Shown piece after piece: positions 51,380 to 60,450 of a stretch of 64,000 nucleotides of DNA. The translations under genes and the position numbers were made by a program. How positions within the stretch are numbered: the stretch's first letter is position 1; every line of letters begins with the position of its first letter. The notes under the pieces were generated by a model. The model did no database searches and had not been told where the DNA came from. It saw only the letters and a program-made list of their open reading frames with translations. This stretch comes from Actinomycetales bacterium. GTDB taxonomy: Bacteria; Actinomycetota; Actinomycetes; Actinomycetales; Cellulomonadaceae. Location of the stretch: assembly GCA_020444245.1 (NCBI GenBank), contig JAHLLI010000016.1:50340-114339 (forward strand), in the 5' to 3' direction.

Positions 51380-53242
51380 ATGAACCGCAGAACCGCCCGG
51401 GTGGCCGTTGCGGCCACCGTCAGCGCGGTCGTCGCCCTGGCGGGCGCCGGCGCCGCAGCAGCCACCGTGCCCGTCCGGCACGGTGGCTCGGTCGCCGCCG
51501 CGCCGGCCGACGTGTCGGTGCCGGCCACGGCGCCGGCGATCGTCGACCGGTCACCGGCGCCGCAGACCGACCGGCTCATCGTCAAGTACCGCGCCGTGCG
51601 GCCCGGCGGGGGCGCCACGACGGCCGGCCGCGAGGACCGGGTCCGCAGGGCCGCCGCCGGGCGCGGCGTCGACGTGGAGCACCTGCGCGACATGTCGGGC
51701 GGGGCTCAGGTGTGGGAGCTCGGGCAGGCGCTGCCCGTCGAGGAGGTCGAGGCCGTCGCCGACGCGGTCGTCGCGGCCGACCCGACGGTCGCCTACGCCG
51801 AGCCGGACCGCATCATGCTCCCGCTCGCGGCCGCGCCGAACGACCCGTCCTGGCCGAGCCAGTGGCCGCTGGCGACCTCCGCCGTCGGCATCGACGTGCT
51901 CGGTGCCTGGGACGTGACGCGGGGTGCGGGGGTGGACGTCGCGGTGATCGACACCGGCTACCGCCCGCACGCCGACCTGGCCGCGAACATCGTCGGCGGG
52001 TACGACATGATCAGCGACCCCGCGGTGTCCAACGACGGCGACGGGCGCGACTCCGACGCCCGCGACCCGGGCGACTGGACCACCCGCAACGAGTGCGGCG
52101 TGGGCTGGCCGGGCTACGACTCGAGCTGGCACGGCACCCACGTCGCAGGCACCATCGCCGCGGTGACGGACAACGGCGTCGGCGTGGCGGGCATCGCGCC
52201 CGCCGCCAAGGTCGTGCCGCTGCGCGTGCTCGGGACCTGCGGCGGCTACACGTCCGACATCGCCGACGCGATGGTGTGGGCCTCCGGCGGGACCGTGTCC
52301 GGCGTCCCGGCCAACCCGAACCCTGCCCGGGTGCTCAACCTGTCGCTCGGCGGATCGGGCGCGTGCGACACCACGTCGCAGAACGCGATCAACTCCGCGC
52401 GCAGCCGCGGGACGGTGGTCGTGGTCGCGGCCGGCAACGAGTCGGCCGACGTGTCCACCTCGAGCCCGGCGAACTGCAACGGCGTGATCGCAGTCGCCGC
52501 GTACGGGCCCACCGGGGCGCGGGCGTACTACTCGAACTACGGGTCGCTGGTCGACCTGGCCGCGCCGGGCGGCGACGAGTCGTCCGCCACGTCCGACGGC
52601 GTGCTCTCGACGCTGAACACCGGCACCACGACGCCGGCCGCGGACACCTACGCCTACTACCAGGGCACGTCGATGGCCACGCCGCACGTCGCGGCGGTCG
52701 CGGCGCTGATGCTCTCGGCCAACCCGGCGCTCAGCCCGGACCAGGTCGAGTCGCTGCTCAAGTCCAGCGCCCGCCCGTTCGTGGCGCCCTGCTCGGGCTG
52801 CGGGGCGGGGATGCTGGACGCGAACGCCGCGGTGCACGCGGCGATCGGCCAGGCCCCGGACCCCACGCCGGACCCGACGCCGACCCCGGGGCTCGCCGAG
52901 ACCGAGCCGAACGACTCCCTCTCCAGCGCCGACCCGGTCTCGGCCCCCGGTGACTGGACGGGGACCATGGGGTCGTCCACCGACACCGACTACTACGCGC
53001 TGGCCCTGCCGGCCCGCACCACGCTGTCGGTGTCGCTCGCGCCGGGGGCGTCGTCGGACTACGACCTGTACCTGTACAGCTCGTCGGGCCGGCTGCTCGC
53101 CCGCAGCATCAACGGGACCGGCCAGGTGGACTCGATCTCCTACCGCACCGGGTCGCGGACCGCGACGTACTACGTGCGGGTCGTGTACTACTCGGGCGTG
53201 ACGGGCTCGAGCGGCACGTACGGGCTCACCTTCGCGTGGTGA
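51380..53242 (+). CDS. Secreted subtilisin-like serine protease (S8) with PPC domain
   Basis: A 620-aa exported protease. A signal peptide (about 1-33, MNRRTARVAVAATVSAVVAL to AGAAAA) and an inhibitor-like propeptide (about 55-150) precede the peptidase S8 domain with the triad Asp191 (VAVIDTGY), His251 (WHGTHVAGT) and Ser431 (GTSMATPHVAAVAAL). A short Pro/Thr/Asp linker (DPTPDPTPTPG) leads to a C-terminal pre-peptidase domain (about 515-620; TEPNDSLSSADPV, DTDYYALALPA). It should digest extracellular protein. The C-terminal domain is usually removed or aids binding. Confidence 0.95.
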   Translation: MNRRTARVAVAATVSAVVALAGAGAAAATVPVRHGGSVAAAPADVSVPATAPAIVDRSPAPQTDRLIVKYRAVRPGGGATTAGREDRVRRAAAGRGVDVEHLRDMSGGAQVWELGQALPVEEVEAVADAVVAADPTVAYAEPDRIMLPLAAAPNDPSWPSQWPLATSAVGIDVLGAWDVTRGAGVDVAVIDTGYRPHADLAANIVGGYDMISDPAVSNDGDGRDSDARDPGDWTTRNECGVGWPGYDSSWHGTHVAGTIAAVTDNGVGVAGIAPAAKVVPLRVLGTCGGYTSDIADAMVWASGGTVSGVPANPNPARVLNLSLGGSGACDTTSQNAINSARSRGTVVVVAAGNESADVSTSSPANCNGVIAVAAYGPTGARAYYSNYGSLVDLAAPGGDESSATSDGVLSTLNTGTTTPAADTYAYYQGTSMATPHVAAVAALMLSANPALSPDQVESLLKSSARPFVAPCSGCGAGMLDANAAVHAAIGQAPDPTPDPTPTPGLAETEPNDSLSSADPVSAPGDWTGTMGSSTDTDYYALALPARTTLSVSLAPGASSDYDLYLYSSSGRLLARSINGTGQVDSISYRTGSRTATYYVRVVYYSGVTGSSGTYGLTFAW

Positions 53243-53256
53243 GCTGACCCGCACCG

Positions 53257-53293
53257 GGCGCGCCGCGGCCAGGGAGGCCGGCCGCGGCGCGCC
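53257..53293. terminator. Terminator hairpin between subtilase and rocD
   Basis: GGCGCGCCGCGGCC pairs perfectly with GGCCGCGGCGCGCC around AGGGAGGCC. It fills the short gap between the convergent genes. Confidence 0.8.
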
Positions 53294-54523
53294 TCAGCGC
53301 AGCGCGTCGGCGAGGGCGTCCAGGCCCAGGTCCAGGTCCGCGCGGGCGATGGTCAGCGGCGGCGCGATGCGCACCGTCGACCCGTGGGTGTCCTTCACCA
53401 GCACGCGACGAGCCAGCAGGGCCTCGGACAGCTCGCGCCCGGTGCCCCACGCCGGGTCCACGTCCACACCGGCCCACAACCCGACGCCGCGGGTGGTGAC
53501 CAGCAGACCGTCGTCGACCATCGCGGCCAGGCGGGCGTGCAGGTGGTCGCCGAGCTCGCGCGCCATGGCCTGCGGCTCGCCGGTCTCGAGCAGGTCGATG
53601 ACCGCCAGGCCCACCGCGCAGGCCAGCGGGTTCCCGCCGAACGTCGAGCCGTGGGTGCCGGGGGTGAGCACGCCCAGCACATCGGCCCGTCCGACCACCG
53701 CCGACACCGGCACGATCCCGCCGCCGAGCGCCTTGCCGAGGGTGACCACGTCGGGTCGCACGCCGGCGCGCTCGCAGGCCAGGGTCGTGCCCGTGCGGCC
53801 CAGCCCGGACTGGATCTCGTCGAGGATCAGCAGGGCGCCCACGCCGTCGCACACGGCGCGGGCCGCGGCGAGGTAGCCGTCCGGCGGCACGATGACGCCG
53901 GCCTCGCCCTGCACCGGCTCGAGCAGCACCGCGACGGTGGTCTCGTCCACGGCGGCGGCCAGCGCTGCCGCGTCGCCGTAGGGCACGACCCGGAAGCCCG
54001 GGGTGTACGGCCCGAAGCCGCGCCGGGCGTCCTCGTCGGAGGAGAAGGACACGATCGTGGTGGTCCGGCCGTGGAAGTTGCCCTCGGCGACGACGATGGT
54101 GGCCCGGTCCGCCGGGACGCCCTTGACCTCGTAGCCCCACTTGCGGGCCGCCTTGACGGCGGTCTCCACGGCCTCGGCGCCGGTGTTCATCGGCAGCACG
54201 AGGTCGGCGGGCAGCAGGGGCGCGAGCAGGCCGGCGAGCCGGTCGGCGAACAGGTCGAGCAGGTCGTGGTCGAACGCCCGGGAGGTGAGGGTGAGCCGGT
54301 CGAGCTGGGCGTGCGCCGCAGCGATCAACGCGGGGTGCCGGTGGCCGAAGTTGAGCGCCGAGTACCCGGCCAGGAGGTCCAGGTAGGCCGTGCCGGTCGC
54401 GTCGCGCACCCACGCGCCCTCGCCCGAGACCAGCCGGACGGGCAACGGGTGGTAGTTGTGCGCCAGGTGCGAGGCGTCCACTGTGCCCTCCGGGCGGTCG
54501 GTGCGGATCTCCATGGTGGTCAT
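53294..54523 (-). CDS. rocD: Ornithine-oxo-acid aminotransferase
   Basis: A 409-aa class III PLP aminotransferase that moves the delta-amino group of ornithine to 2-oxoglutarate, giving glutamate semialdehyde. Features include HNYHPLPVRLVSGEGAWV at the start, LNFGHRHPALIAAA, PMNTGAEAVETAVK, LILDEIQSGLGRTG and the PLP lysine in VVTLGKALGGGIVPVSA (Lys264). ATG 54523 overlaps the ddaH stop by four bases (ATGA). The pair would channel ornithine from arginine breakdown to glutamate and proline. Confidence 0.94.
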   Translation of the reverse strand: MTTMEIRTDRPEGTVDASHLAHNYHPLPVRLVSGEGAWVRDATGTAYLDLLAGYSALNFGHRHPALIAAAHAQLDRLTLTSRAFDHDLLDLFADRLAGLLAPLLPADLVLPMNTGAEAVETAVKAARKWGYEVKGVPADRATIVVAEGNFHGRTTTIVSFSSDEDARRGFGPYTPGFRVVPYGDAAALAAAVDETTVAVLLEPVQGEAGVIVPPDGYLAAARAVCDGVGALLILDEIQSGLGRTGTTLACERAGVRPDVVTLGKALGGGIVPVSAVVGRADVLGVLTPGTHGSTFGGNPLACAVGLAVIDLLETGEPQAMARELGDHLHARLAAMVDDGLLVTTRGVGLWAGVDVDPAWGTGRELSEALLARRVLVKDTHGSTVRIAPPLTIARADLDLGLDALADALR

Positions 54524-55338
54524 GCGCGGACCTCCAGGGTGCAGCACTTCGCGCCTCCGCCGCCCTTGAGCAGCTCGCTGGTGTCCACCGGGTGCGGCTC
54601 GAAGCCCGCGGCGCGCAGCTGCTCGGCGAAGCCGGTGGCCTGCGGCGCGACCACCACACGGCGACCGTCGGAGACCGCGTTGAGGCCCAGGTGCGCCGCG
54701 TCCTCGGCGGAGACCCGGATGCCGTCGGGGTAGCGGCGGGCGAGCTCGGCCTGCGACGCGGGGGAGAACGCGTCGGGGTGGTAGGCGATCATCGGGTGCG
54801 CGGGATCCTCGTCGAGCACGGCCAGCGCGGTGTCCAGGTGGTAGAAGCGCGGGTTCACCAGCTCCAGGGTCACCACCTCGCGCCCGGTGAACTCGGCCAG
54901 CTCGCGGTGCGCGGCCGGCTCGGTGCGGAACCCGGTGCCGGCCAGGATCACGTCGCCCATGACGAGCATGTCGCCCTCGCCCTCGTTGACCTCGGCGGCG
55001 GTCTGGGTGACGAAGCCCGCGTCGGCGAACCACTTCTGGTACAGCGGGCCCTCGGGCTGGCGCTCGGGGTGGCGGAACCGGGCCGAGTAGACGAGGCCGT
55101 CGACGACGGTCGCGCCGTTGGCGGCGTAGACCATGTCCGGCAGGCCGGGGGCGGGCTCGATCAGCTCGACGGTGTGGCCCCAGGCCAGGTAGGTCTCGCG
55201 CAGCGTCTCCCACTGCCGCACGGCGAGCGCGGTGTCGGTGGCGACCTGGGAGTTCATCCAGGGGTTGATCTCGTAGGTGACCTCGAAGTGGGTCGGCCGG
55301 CACATGAGGTAGCGGCGGGGCGTGGAGGTGCGCGACAT
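54520..55338 (-). CDS. ddaH: Dimethylargininase / amidinotransferase-family arginine hydrolase
   Basis: A 272-aa guanidine-modifying enzyme of the DDAH/arginine-deiminase fold, with MCRPTHFEVTYEINPWMN near the start, DMVYAANGATV, NEGEGDMLVMGDV (catalytic acid region), NPRFYHLDTALAVL (catalytic His) and the nucleophile Cys near the C terminus (AKCCTLEVRA, Cys265 or Cys266). It hydrolyses methylated arginine, or arginine-like compounds, to citrulline and an amine. The ATG is at 55338 with GGAACCAC upstream. It is the first gene of the operon with rocD. Confidence 0.88.
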   Translation of the reverse strand: MSRTSTPRRYLMCRPTHFEVTYEINPWMNSQVATDTALAVRQWETLRETYLAWGHTVELIEPAPGLPDMVYAANGATVVDGLVYSARFRHPERQPEGPLYQKWFADAGFVTQTAAEVNEGEGDMLVMGDVILAGTGFRTEPAAHRELAEFTGREVVTLELVNPRFYHLDTALAVLDEDPAHPMIAYHPDAFSPASQAELARRYPDGIRVSAEDAAHLGLNAVSDGRRVVVAPQATGFAEQLRAAGFEPHPVDTSELLKGGGGAKCCTLEVRA

Positions 55339-55626
55339 GTGCGTGGTTCCTTCGCGGGAGGGTCCGGCGAGCGGCGGGCCAGCGATCCGGCCGCCGGCCG
55401 CCGACCGGACGGTGGGCGGGGAGCCGACGTTGGCTGTTCCCCGAGGCTAGGTCCGCGATGGTCGCGGTGGCTCGTCGCGACGATGCATGTTCGGTGGCGA
55501 TCCGTTGCGTGATCACGGGTTCGCGCGGCGATTCGTTGCGCGGGTGGGTAGTGGGGCCCTTGCGGTGCGTGGCGGGTGCGCGACGGGCGATGCGCACCGG
55601 GCGGGCCCAGGCCCCCCGGTTCTCGG
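55339..55626 (-). promoter_or_regulatory. Upstream region of ddaH-rocD with spaced direct repeats
   Basis: These 288 bases hold no gene. GGCGATCCGTTGCGTG at 55496-55511 recurs as GGCGATTCGTTGCGCG at 55527-55542, 31 bases (three helical turns) apart, with a further TCGTCGCGACGATGC element at 55472-55486. Same-face spacing suggests binding of a multimeric regulator, such as the Lrp/AsnC protein encoded nearby. Confidence 0.45.
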
Positions 55627-56157
55627 TCAGGGGGTGCGGTCGACCTCGCGGGAGGCGCGGTGGAGCACGGTGCGCAGCATCGCGGCGGTCAGGGGCGCGC
55701 CGACGGCGTCGGTGAGCGCGGCCGGCACCCCCCGGACCCCGATCCGCTCGCTCCAGGTGACCTCGCACAGCGCCCCGCCCAGCGGCCGCACGGTGAGCTC
55801 GGCCCAGCCGGTGAGCAGCGGGCCCAGCTTGACGAACCGCGCCGAGCCCGGGTGTCGGCCGGCGGGAGCCTCGGCGCTCTCCAGGCGCATCCGGTCGGGC
55901 AGTCCCGGTGCCCCGCGGCGGACGCCCGGCCCGGTGACGGCGGTGAAGGTGCCGCCGACGAGCAGGCGGCCGCCGTCGTCGGCCGGGCCGTGCAGGTCGA
56001 TCCGGGTCAGGGGCACCCAGGCGGCGTGCCGGCGGACGTCGGTGAGCAGCGCGAACGCCCGCGGCGCGGGGACCGGGAGCACGACGCGACGTACCGCGAC
56101 GCCCGGGCGGCGGTCGCCGGGGCGGCTCGCGGCCGGGTGTGGTTCGGGGCGGTCCAT
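55627..56157 (-). CDS. SRPBCC-family (polyketide cyclase/START-like) protein
   Basis: A 176-aa protein with a disordered Pro/Arg-rich start and a START-like helix-grip domain (about 22-170): VVLPVPAPRAFALLTDVRRHAAWVPL (split: PAPRAFALLTDVRRHAAW), LVGGTFTAVTG and CEVTWSERIGV. Such domains bind hydrophobic ligands or lipids; no catalytic site is evident. ATG 56157 directly follows a possible GTG at 56160, so the start is uncertain by one codon. It is divergent from the aldo/keto reductase gene. Confidence 0.82.
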   Translation of the reverse strand: MDRPEPHPAASRPGDRRPGVAVRRVVLPVPAPRAFALLTDVRRHAAWVPLTRIDLHGPADDGGRLLVGGTFTAVTGPGVRRGAPGLPDRMRLESAEAPAGRHPGSARFVKLGPLLTGWAELTVRPLGGALCEVTWSERIGVRGVPAALTDAVGAPLTAAMLRTVLHRASREVDRTP

Positions 56158-56246
56158 CACCCGTCAGCGTGTCATGTGGGTGCCGGGTCGGCGCGTCCTG
56201 GGGATCTCACCTGAACCTGCGGTCGCCCCGGGGTAGCGTCGGTGTC

Positions 56247-57236
56247 GTGGAGAAGCGCGTACTGGGACGGACCGGTCGAGAGGTGTCGGTGATCGGCCTG
56301 GGCTGCTGGCAGCTCGGGGCCGACTGGGGTGACGTCAGCGAGGACGCCGCGATGGCGATCCTCGACGCAGCGGTGGACTCCGGGGTGACGTTCCTGGACA
56401 CCGCCGACGTCTACGGGGACGGGCGCAGCGAGCGTCTGATCGGGCGACTGCTCGCTCAGCGCGGGCCCGACGCAGGGCTGATGGTTGCGACCAAGCTCGG
56501 CCGGCGGGCCGCGCCGCACGTCGCGAGCGCGTACACCCTGGACCGCTTCCGGGTCTGGGCGGACCGCTCGCGGGAGAACCTGGGGATGGACACCCTGGAC
56601 CTGGTCCAGCTGCACTGCCCACCCACCGAGGTGTTCCGCCAGGACGACGTCTACGACGCCCTGGACACCCTGGTCGACGAGGGCGTGATGAAGGCGTACG
56701 GGGTGAGCGTGGAGACCTCCGAGGAGGCGCTGACCGCGATCGCCCGGCCCAACGTGGCGAGCGTGCAGATCATCCTCAACATCTTCCGGCGCAAGCCGCT
56801 GGAGGAGGCGCTGCCGGCGGCGGTCGAGGCCGGGGTCGGGGTCATCGTGAGGGTGCCGTTGGCGTCCGGGTTGCTCTCCGGCAAGTTCGACGCGTCGACC
56901 ACGTTCGCCGCCGACGACCACCGGTCCTACAACCGGCACGGCGAGGCGTTCGACGTGGGCGAGACGTTCGCCGGGGTGCCGTACGAGGTGGGTGTCGCGG
57001 CCGCGGCCGAGGTCGCGAAGCTGACCCCCGAGGGCGCGACGACGGCCCAGCTCGCGCTGCGCTGGATCGTCGACCAGCCGGGCGTCACCACCGTGATCCC
57101 GGGCGCGAGCCGGCCCGAGCAGGCGCGCGGGAACGCCGCTGCGGCTGACATGGCCCCGTTGGACGCCGCGACCCTGGCCGCGCTCGAGGGGATCTACGAC
57201 GAGCGCATCCGGGAGCACGTGCACCGGCGCTGGTAG
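56247..57236 (+). CDS. Aldo/keto reductase
   Basis: A 329-aa NADPH-dependent TIM-barrel oxidoreductase. The catalytic tetrad is in FLDTADVYGDGRSE (Asp, Tyr), VATKLGRR (Lys) and VQLHCPP (His). The NADP-binding end is VTTVIPGASRPEQARGN. GTG 56247 follows a TAGCGT box (56234-56239) by seven bases, so the mRNA may be leaderless; the frame upstream of it overlaps the SRPBCC gene and is not used. The substrate is unknown. Confidence 0.92.
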   Translation: MEKRVLGRTGREVSVIGLGCWQLGADWGDVSEDAAMAILDAAVDSGVTFLDTADVYGDGRSERLIGRLLAQRGPDAGLMVATKLGRRAAPHVASAYTLDRFRVWADRSRENLGMDTLDLVQLHCPPTEVFRQDDVYDALDTLVDEGVMKAYGVSVETSEEALTAIARPNVASVQIILNIFRRKPLEEALPAAVEAGVGVIVRVPLASGLLSGKFDASTTFAADDHRSYNRHGEAFDVGETFAGVPYEVGVAAAAEVAKLTPEGATTAQLALRWIVDQPGVTTVIPGASRPEQARGNAAAADMAPLDAATLAALEGIYDERIREHVHRRW

Positions 57237-57267
57237 GCGTGGGGCGGGACACCGGCACAATCGTGGG

Positions 57268-59178
57268 GTGCCACGTCGACGCCTCGCCGTCCTGGCCGCG
57301 ATCGGCGTGCTGGTCGCAGGTCTGGTCGTGATTCCCCGGCTGTCGACGCCGACGACGGCGACGGCGACGTCGCCCGCCACGGCGTCGCCGGCCACCACGT
57401 CGCCCGCCACGACCGACGCCCGTGTCCAGGTCGACCAGCTGGGGTACGCCGTCGGCGCGACCAAGACGGCCTACGCGGCGGGTCCGGAGCTCGGCGAAGT
57501 GAGCTTCCGGGTGGTCGACGGCGACGGGGGTGTCGCGCTGACCGGGGTCGCGGGTGCCGACCGTGGGTCCTGGAACGCCCGCTACGGCCAGGTGCGCGCG
57601 CTCGACCTGAGCGCGCTGGACACGCCGGGTCGCTACCGCGTGGAGCTGCTGGACGCGGGGACGGTGACGGCACGGTCGGCGTGGTTCGCGGTGGCCGCCC
57701 CGGAGGCGCTCTACGCACCGGCCCTGACCCGTGCGGTGGGCTTCTTCGCCCTCCAGCGCGACGGCGCGGACCAGGTCGCCGACGGGCGGGTCCCGTCCCA
57801 CCTGCTCGACAGCACCGCGGCGCTCTACGACATCCCCGAGTACGCCGACGACGGCGAGACGCTGGTCTCCCTGAGCCCCACCGGGGGCGTGGTGGACGTG
57901 GAGGGCGGCTGGTTCGACGCCGGTGACTACCTCAAGTTCACGGGCACCACCGCGTACGCCACGCTCGCGCTGCTGCTGGCGGAGCGTGACGGGCTCGAGG
58001 TCGCCGGCCTGGCCGACGAGGCCCAGCACGGTCTGGACTGGCTGGGCAAGGCGTGGGACCCGACCACGGGCACCCTCGTGGTGCAGGTCGGCCTCGGCAA
58101 CGGCAACGACGCGGTGCTCAGCGACCACGACGTGTGGCGGCTTCCCGAGGACGACGACGTCGCGGGTGCCTCGGTGGGGCCCGACGACCCGTCGTACCTG
58201 ATCTCGCATCGACCGGCCTTCGCGACGCCGGCCGGCGAGCCGGTGCCGCCCGCGCTCGCCGGGCGGACGGCCGCGGCCTTCGCCGTGGGGGCGCAGCTCG
58301 CGGACGCCAGGGGGGACCGGGCCGGGGCCAGGGCCCTGCTGGCCCAGGGCGCCGGCCTGCTCGCGGCGGCGGACACCTCGCCGAGCGGCCCGGTGCTCGC
58401 GGCCGTCCCCGTCGAGTTCTACCCCGAGGACTCCTGGACCGACGACCTGGAGCTGGCGGCCGTCGAGCTGGCGCGTGCCGGACGGGCGCTCGGCGACGAC
58501 CGGGCGGACGCCTGGAGCGTGCAGTCGGAGCAGTGGGCCGCGCGGACCATGGACGCCGAGGTCGGTCCGCTCGGGGTGGCCGACGTCAGCGCCCTGGCGC
58601 ACGCCGAGCTCGCCGCGAGCACGACGGACGCCGAGCTGCGCGGCCGGTTGCTGGCGGCGCTGCGTGCCCAGCTCGAGGGCGCCGCGGCGACGGCGGACAC
58701 GGACCCGTTCGGTGCCGGGGTGAGCACGGTGGAGTTCGACTCGGCCCCGTTCGCCCTGGGCCTTGCCGCGACCGCGCTGCTCTACGAGCGGGCCGGCGGC
58801 GACGACCGGTTCGCGGCGTTCGCCGCGGATCAGCTCGCCTGGGTGCTGGGGGCCAACGCGTGGGGCTCGTCGTTCGTCATCGGCAGCGGAACCGACTACC
58901 CGCGTTGCCCCGAGCACCAGGTGGCCAACCTCACAGGGCGGGAGGCGACGGGAGCCGTGGTCAACGGGCCGAACGCGGCCGAGCTCCTCGAGGAGCTCAA
59001 CACCTTCGACACCATGGTCCCGTGCGACGGCCTCCGGGCGGACGGCACGTCGTACGCCGACGGGGACGGGAGGGGCGCGCGGTACCTCGACGCGGTGGGG
59101 GCGTGGCAGACCGACGAGCCCGCGATCGACTTCACGGCGTCGTCGGTCCTGGCGTTCGCCCTGGCGGCGGGGGAGTAG
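57268..59178 (+). CDS. Secreted glycoside hydrolase family 9 (cellulase-type)
   Basis: A 636-aa exported enzyme. The signal/anchor (about 5-23) is followed by a Thr/Ala/Pro-rich linker and a CelD_N Ig-like domain (about 51-140; VQVDQLGYAVGATKTAYAA). The (alpha/alpha)6 GH9 domain has the catalytic aspartates in GGWFDAGDYLKF (Asp217, Asp220), WVLGANAWGSSFVIGSG, and the acid Glu617 in WQTDEPAIDFTASS. It should cleave beta-1,4-glucans or related polymers outside the cell. There is no cellulose-binding module. CACAAT (57256-57261) six bases before GTG 57268 suggests a leaderless mRNA. Confidence 0.93.
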   Translation: MPRRRLAVLAAIGVLVAGLVVIPRLSTPTTATATSPATASPATTSPATTDARVQVDQLGYAVGATKTAYAAGPELGEVSFRVVDGDGGVALTGVAGADRGSWNARYGQVRALDLSALDTPGRYRVELLDAGTVTARSAWFAVAAPEALYAPALTRAVGFFALQRDGADQVADGRVPSHLLDSTAALYDIPEYADDGETLVSLSPTGGVVDVEGGWFDAGDYLKFTGTTAYATLALLLAERDGLEVAGLADEAQHGLDWLGKAWDPTTGTLVVQVGLGNGNDAVLSDHDVWRLPEDDDVAGASVGPDDPSYLISHRPAFATPAGEPVPPALAGRTAAAFAVGAQLADARGDRAGARALLAQGAGLLAAADTSPSGPVLAAVPVEFYPEDSWTDDLELAAVELARAGRALGDDRADAWSVQSEQWAARTMDAEVGPLGVADVSALAHAELAASTTDAELRGRLLAALRAQLEGAAATADTDPFGAGVSTVEFDSAPFALGLAATALLYERAGGDDRFAAFAADQLAWVLGANAWGSSFVIGSGTDYPRCPEHQVANLTGREATGAVVNGPNAAELLEELNTFDTMVPCDGLRADGTSYADGDGRGARYLDAVGAWQTDEPAIDFTASSVLAFALAAGE

Positions 59179-59289
59179 GCGTCGGGATCGGTCCGCCTGT
59201 GGGTAGTGCGCGCGTCGGGGCGGGGGACGGTGACGGTTCGACCGGTGGGTCGGCCGGCTGGGCGGTGACGGCCCGGCGCCGGGGCCCGG

Positions 59290-60171
59290 TCAGACCCTGC
59301 GGTCCACCGAGGTCCCGGGTGCTCCGGGCGCGACGACCGGTGCCTCGATCACCTGTCGCACCTCGCTCGACGGCAGATCGAGCACCTCGGGGAAGTGCGC
59401 GGGCGGCGGGCCGAAGGCGCGCTGCGCACCCTGGATCACGGTGCGGCCCAGCGACCGCGCCCCTGCGACACCGATCACCGCGCCGATCCCGAACGGCGTG
59501 ATCCGGCCGAGCGCCAGCGCGCCCTGCCGGGTGGCCTGCTTGCGCACGATCCGCCTGGCCAGGACGTGGTTGACCTGCTTGATGGTCGAGGTCGGCATGT
59601 TGACCAGCAGGGTCCGCGCCCAGCCCGCGGAGGTCAGGCCGGTCTTGGTGCCGATCGCGCGGGAGCCCTGCTCGCCGAGCACGGTCGCCATCAGCAGGGT
59701 GCGGCGCCGTGCGGTGTCGGTCACCTCGATGCCGTGCACGCTCGCGACGGCCAGGGAGTAGGCCGACGACGCGGCGAAGAACGTCGCGACCTCCGAGGTG
59801 GTCAGGGCCAGTGCGACGCCGGTGCCGACCGACGGGGCGGCGGCCACGGCTCCCACGGCGCCGCCCGAGGTCGACACGGCGAGCAGGTACTCCTTGCCGA
59901 GCAGGTCGATCAGCCGGGTGGGGGTCGCGTACGGGTTGCGGGCGCGCAGCTTCATGACGTGCTCGTGGATCACCGCGGACGGGATCGCAACCGCCTTGTC
60001 CAGCAGCGCATCGAGCAGGGTGAACCCGGTGACCGGGTCCGGCGCATGCTCAGACGGCTGCTCGTCCGGGGTGTGGGTGAGCTCGGCGTCGTGCTGGGCC
60101 CGGTGCTGTCGGGCAGGGCTCACGGCCGTCAGGTCGGTGGAGCCCCGGCGGGGCGCTCGGCGCAGCGACAT
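59290..60171 (-). CDS. Hypothetical protein with membrane-associated helices
   Basis: A 293-aa protein I do not recognise with confidence. Residues 1-50 are polar and probably disordered. A first helical part (FTLLDALLDKAVAIPSAVIHEHVMKL) leads to a glycine/alanine-rich hydrophobic stretch (about 100-145: STSGGAVGAVAAAPSVGTGVAL, ATFFAASSAYSLAV). Then comes a basic helical region and a second hydrophobic part (ITPFGIGAVIGVAGARSLG). The pattern is reminiscent of EcsC-like proteins. ATG 60171 lacks a good ribosome-binding site, and 18-bp repeats upstream are in frame, so the true start may be earlier. Confidence 0.65.
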   Translation of the reverse strand: MSLRRAPRRGSTDLTAVSPARQHRAQHDAELTHTPDEQPSEHAPDPVTGFTLLDALLDKAVAIPSAVIHEHVMKLRARNPYATPTRLIDLLGKEYLLAVSTSGGAVGAVAAAPSVGTGVALALTTSEVATFFAASSAYSLAVASVHGIEVTDTARRRTLLMATVLGEQGSRAIGTKTGLTSAGWARTLLVNMPTSTIKQVNHVLARRIVRKQATRQGALALGRITPFGIGAVIGVAGARSLGRTVIQGAQRAFGPPPAHFPEVLDLPSSEVRQVIEAPVVAPGAPGTSVDRRV

Positions 60172-60190
60172 GGGGGAGATGGTCGCACGG

Positions 60191-60310
60191 GGTGCGGTGG
60201 GGTGCACGGGTGCGGTGGGGTGCGCGGATGCGGTGGGGTGCACGGCCCGAGGGTGTGCACGGGGCCCGGTGGGGTGCACAGGGCGAAGGTGGGGTCCACG
60301 GGGTGCGGTG
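60191..60310. repeat. 18-bp tandem repeat, degenerate downstream
   Basis: Three near-identical 18-bp units (GGTGCGGTGGGGTGCACG and variants) run from 60191 to 60244, then decaying copies of GGTGGGGTGCAC continue to about 60310. On the minus strand they encode VHPTA-x repeats in frame with the hypothetical gene downstream. They lie in the divergent promoter region shared with the SOS-controlled gene. Confidence 0.75.
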
Positions 60311-60409
60311 GCTGTGTGGTGGGGAGCGCAGCGTGCGGCGGGGGCAGCGCCGCGGTGATCCACAGCGCGGGTCTCCCGCCTGCCGCGTGTCGGTGGCCTT
60401 CGATAGGCT

Positions 60410-60425
60410 TCGAACACCAGTTCGA
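60410..60425. promoter_or_regulatory. SOS box (LexA operator)
   Basis: TCGAAC-ACCA-GTTCGA is a perfect match to the actinobacterial LexA box TCGAAC-N4-GTTCGA. It lies 25 bases before the DUF222/HNH start codon, where LexA would block transcription until DNA damage. Confidence 0.93.
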
Positions 60426-60450
60426 TCGACAGGGTGAGCAGGGGGTGCAG

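Noticed and set aside
60191..60310. CRISPR array
   Set aside because: The 18-bp units are directly adjacent without unique spacers, and no cas genes are present. It is an ordinary tandem repeat.
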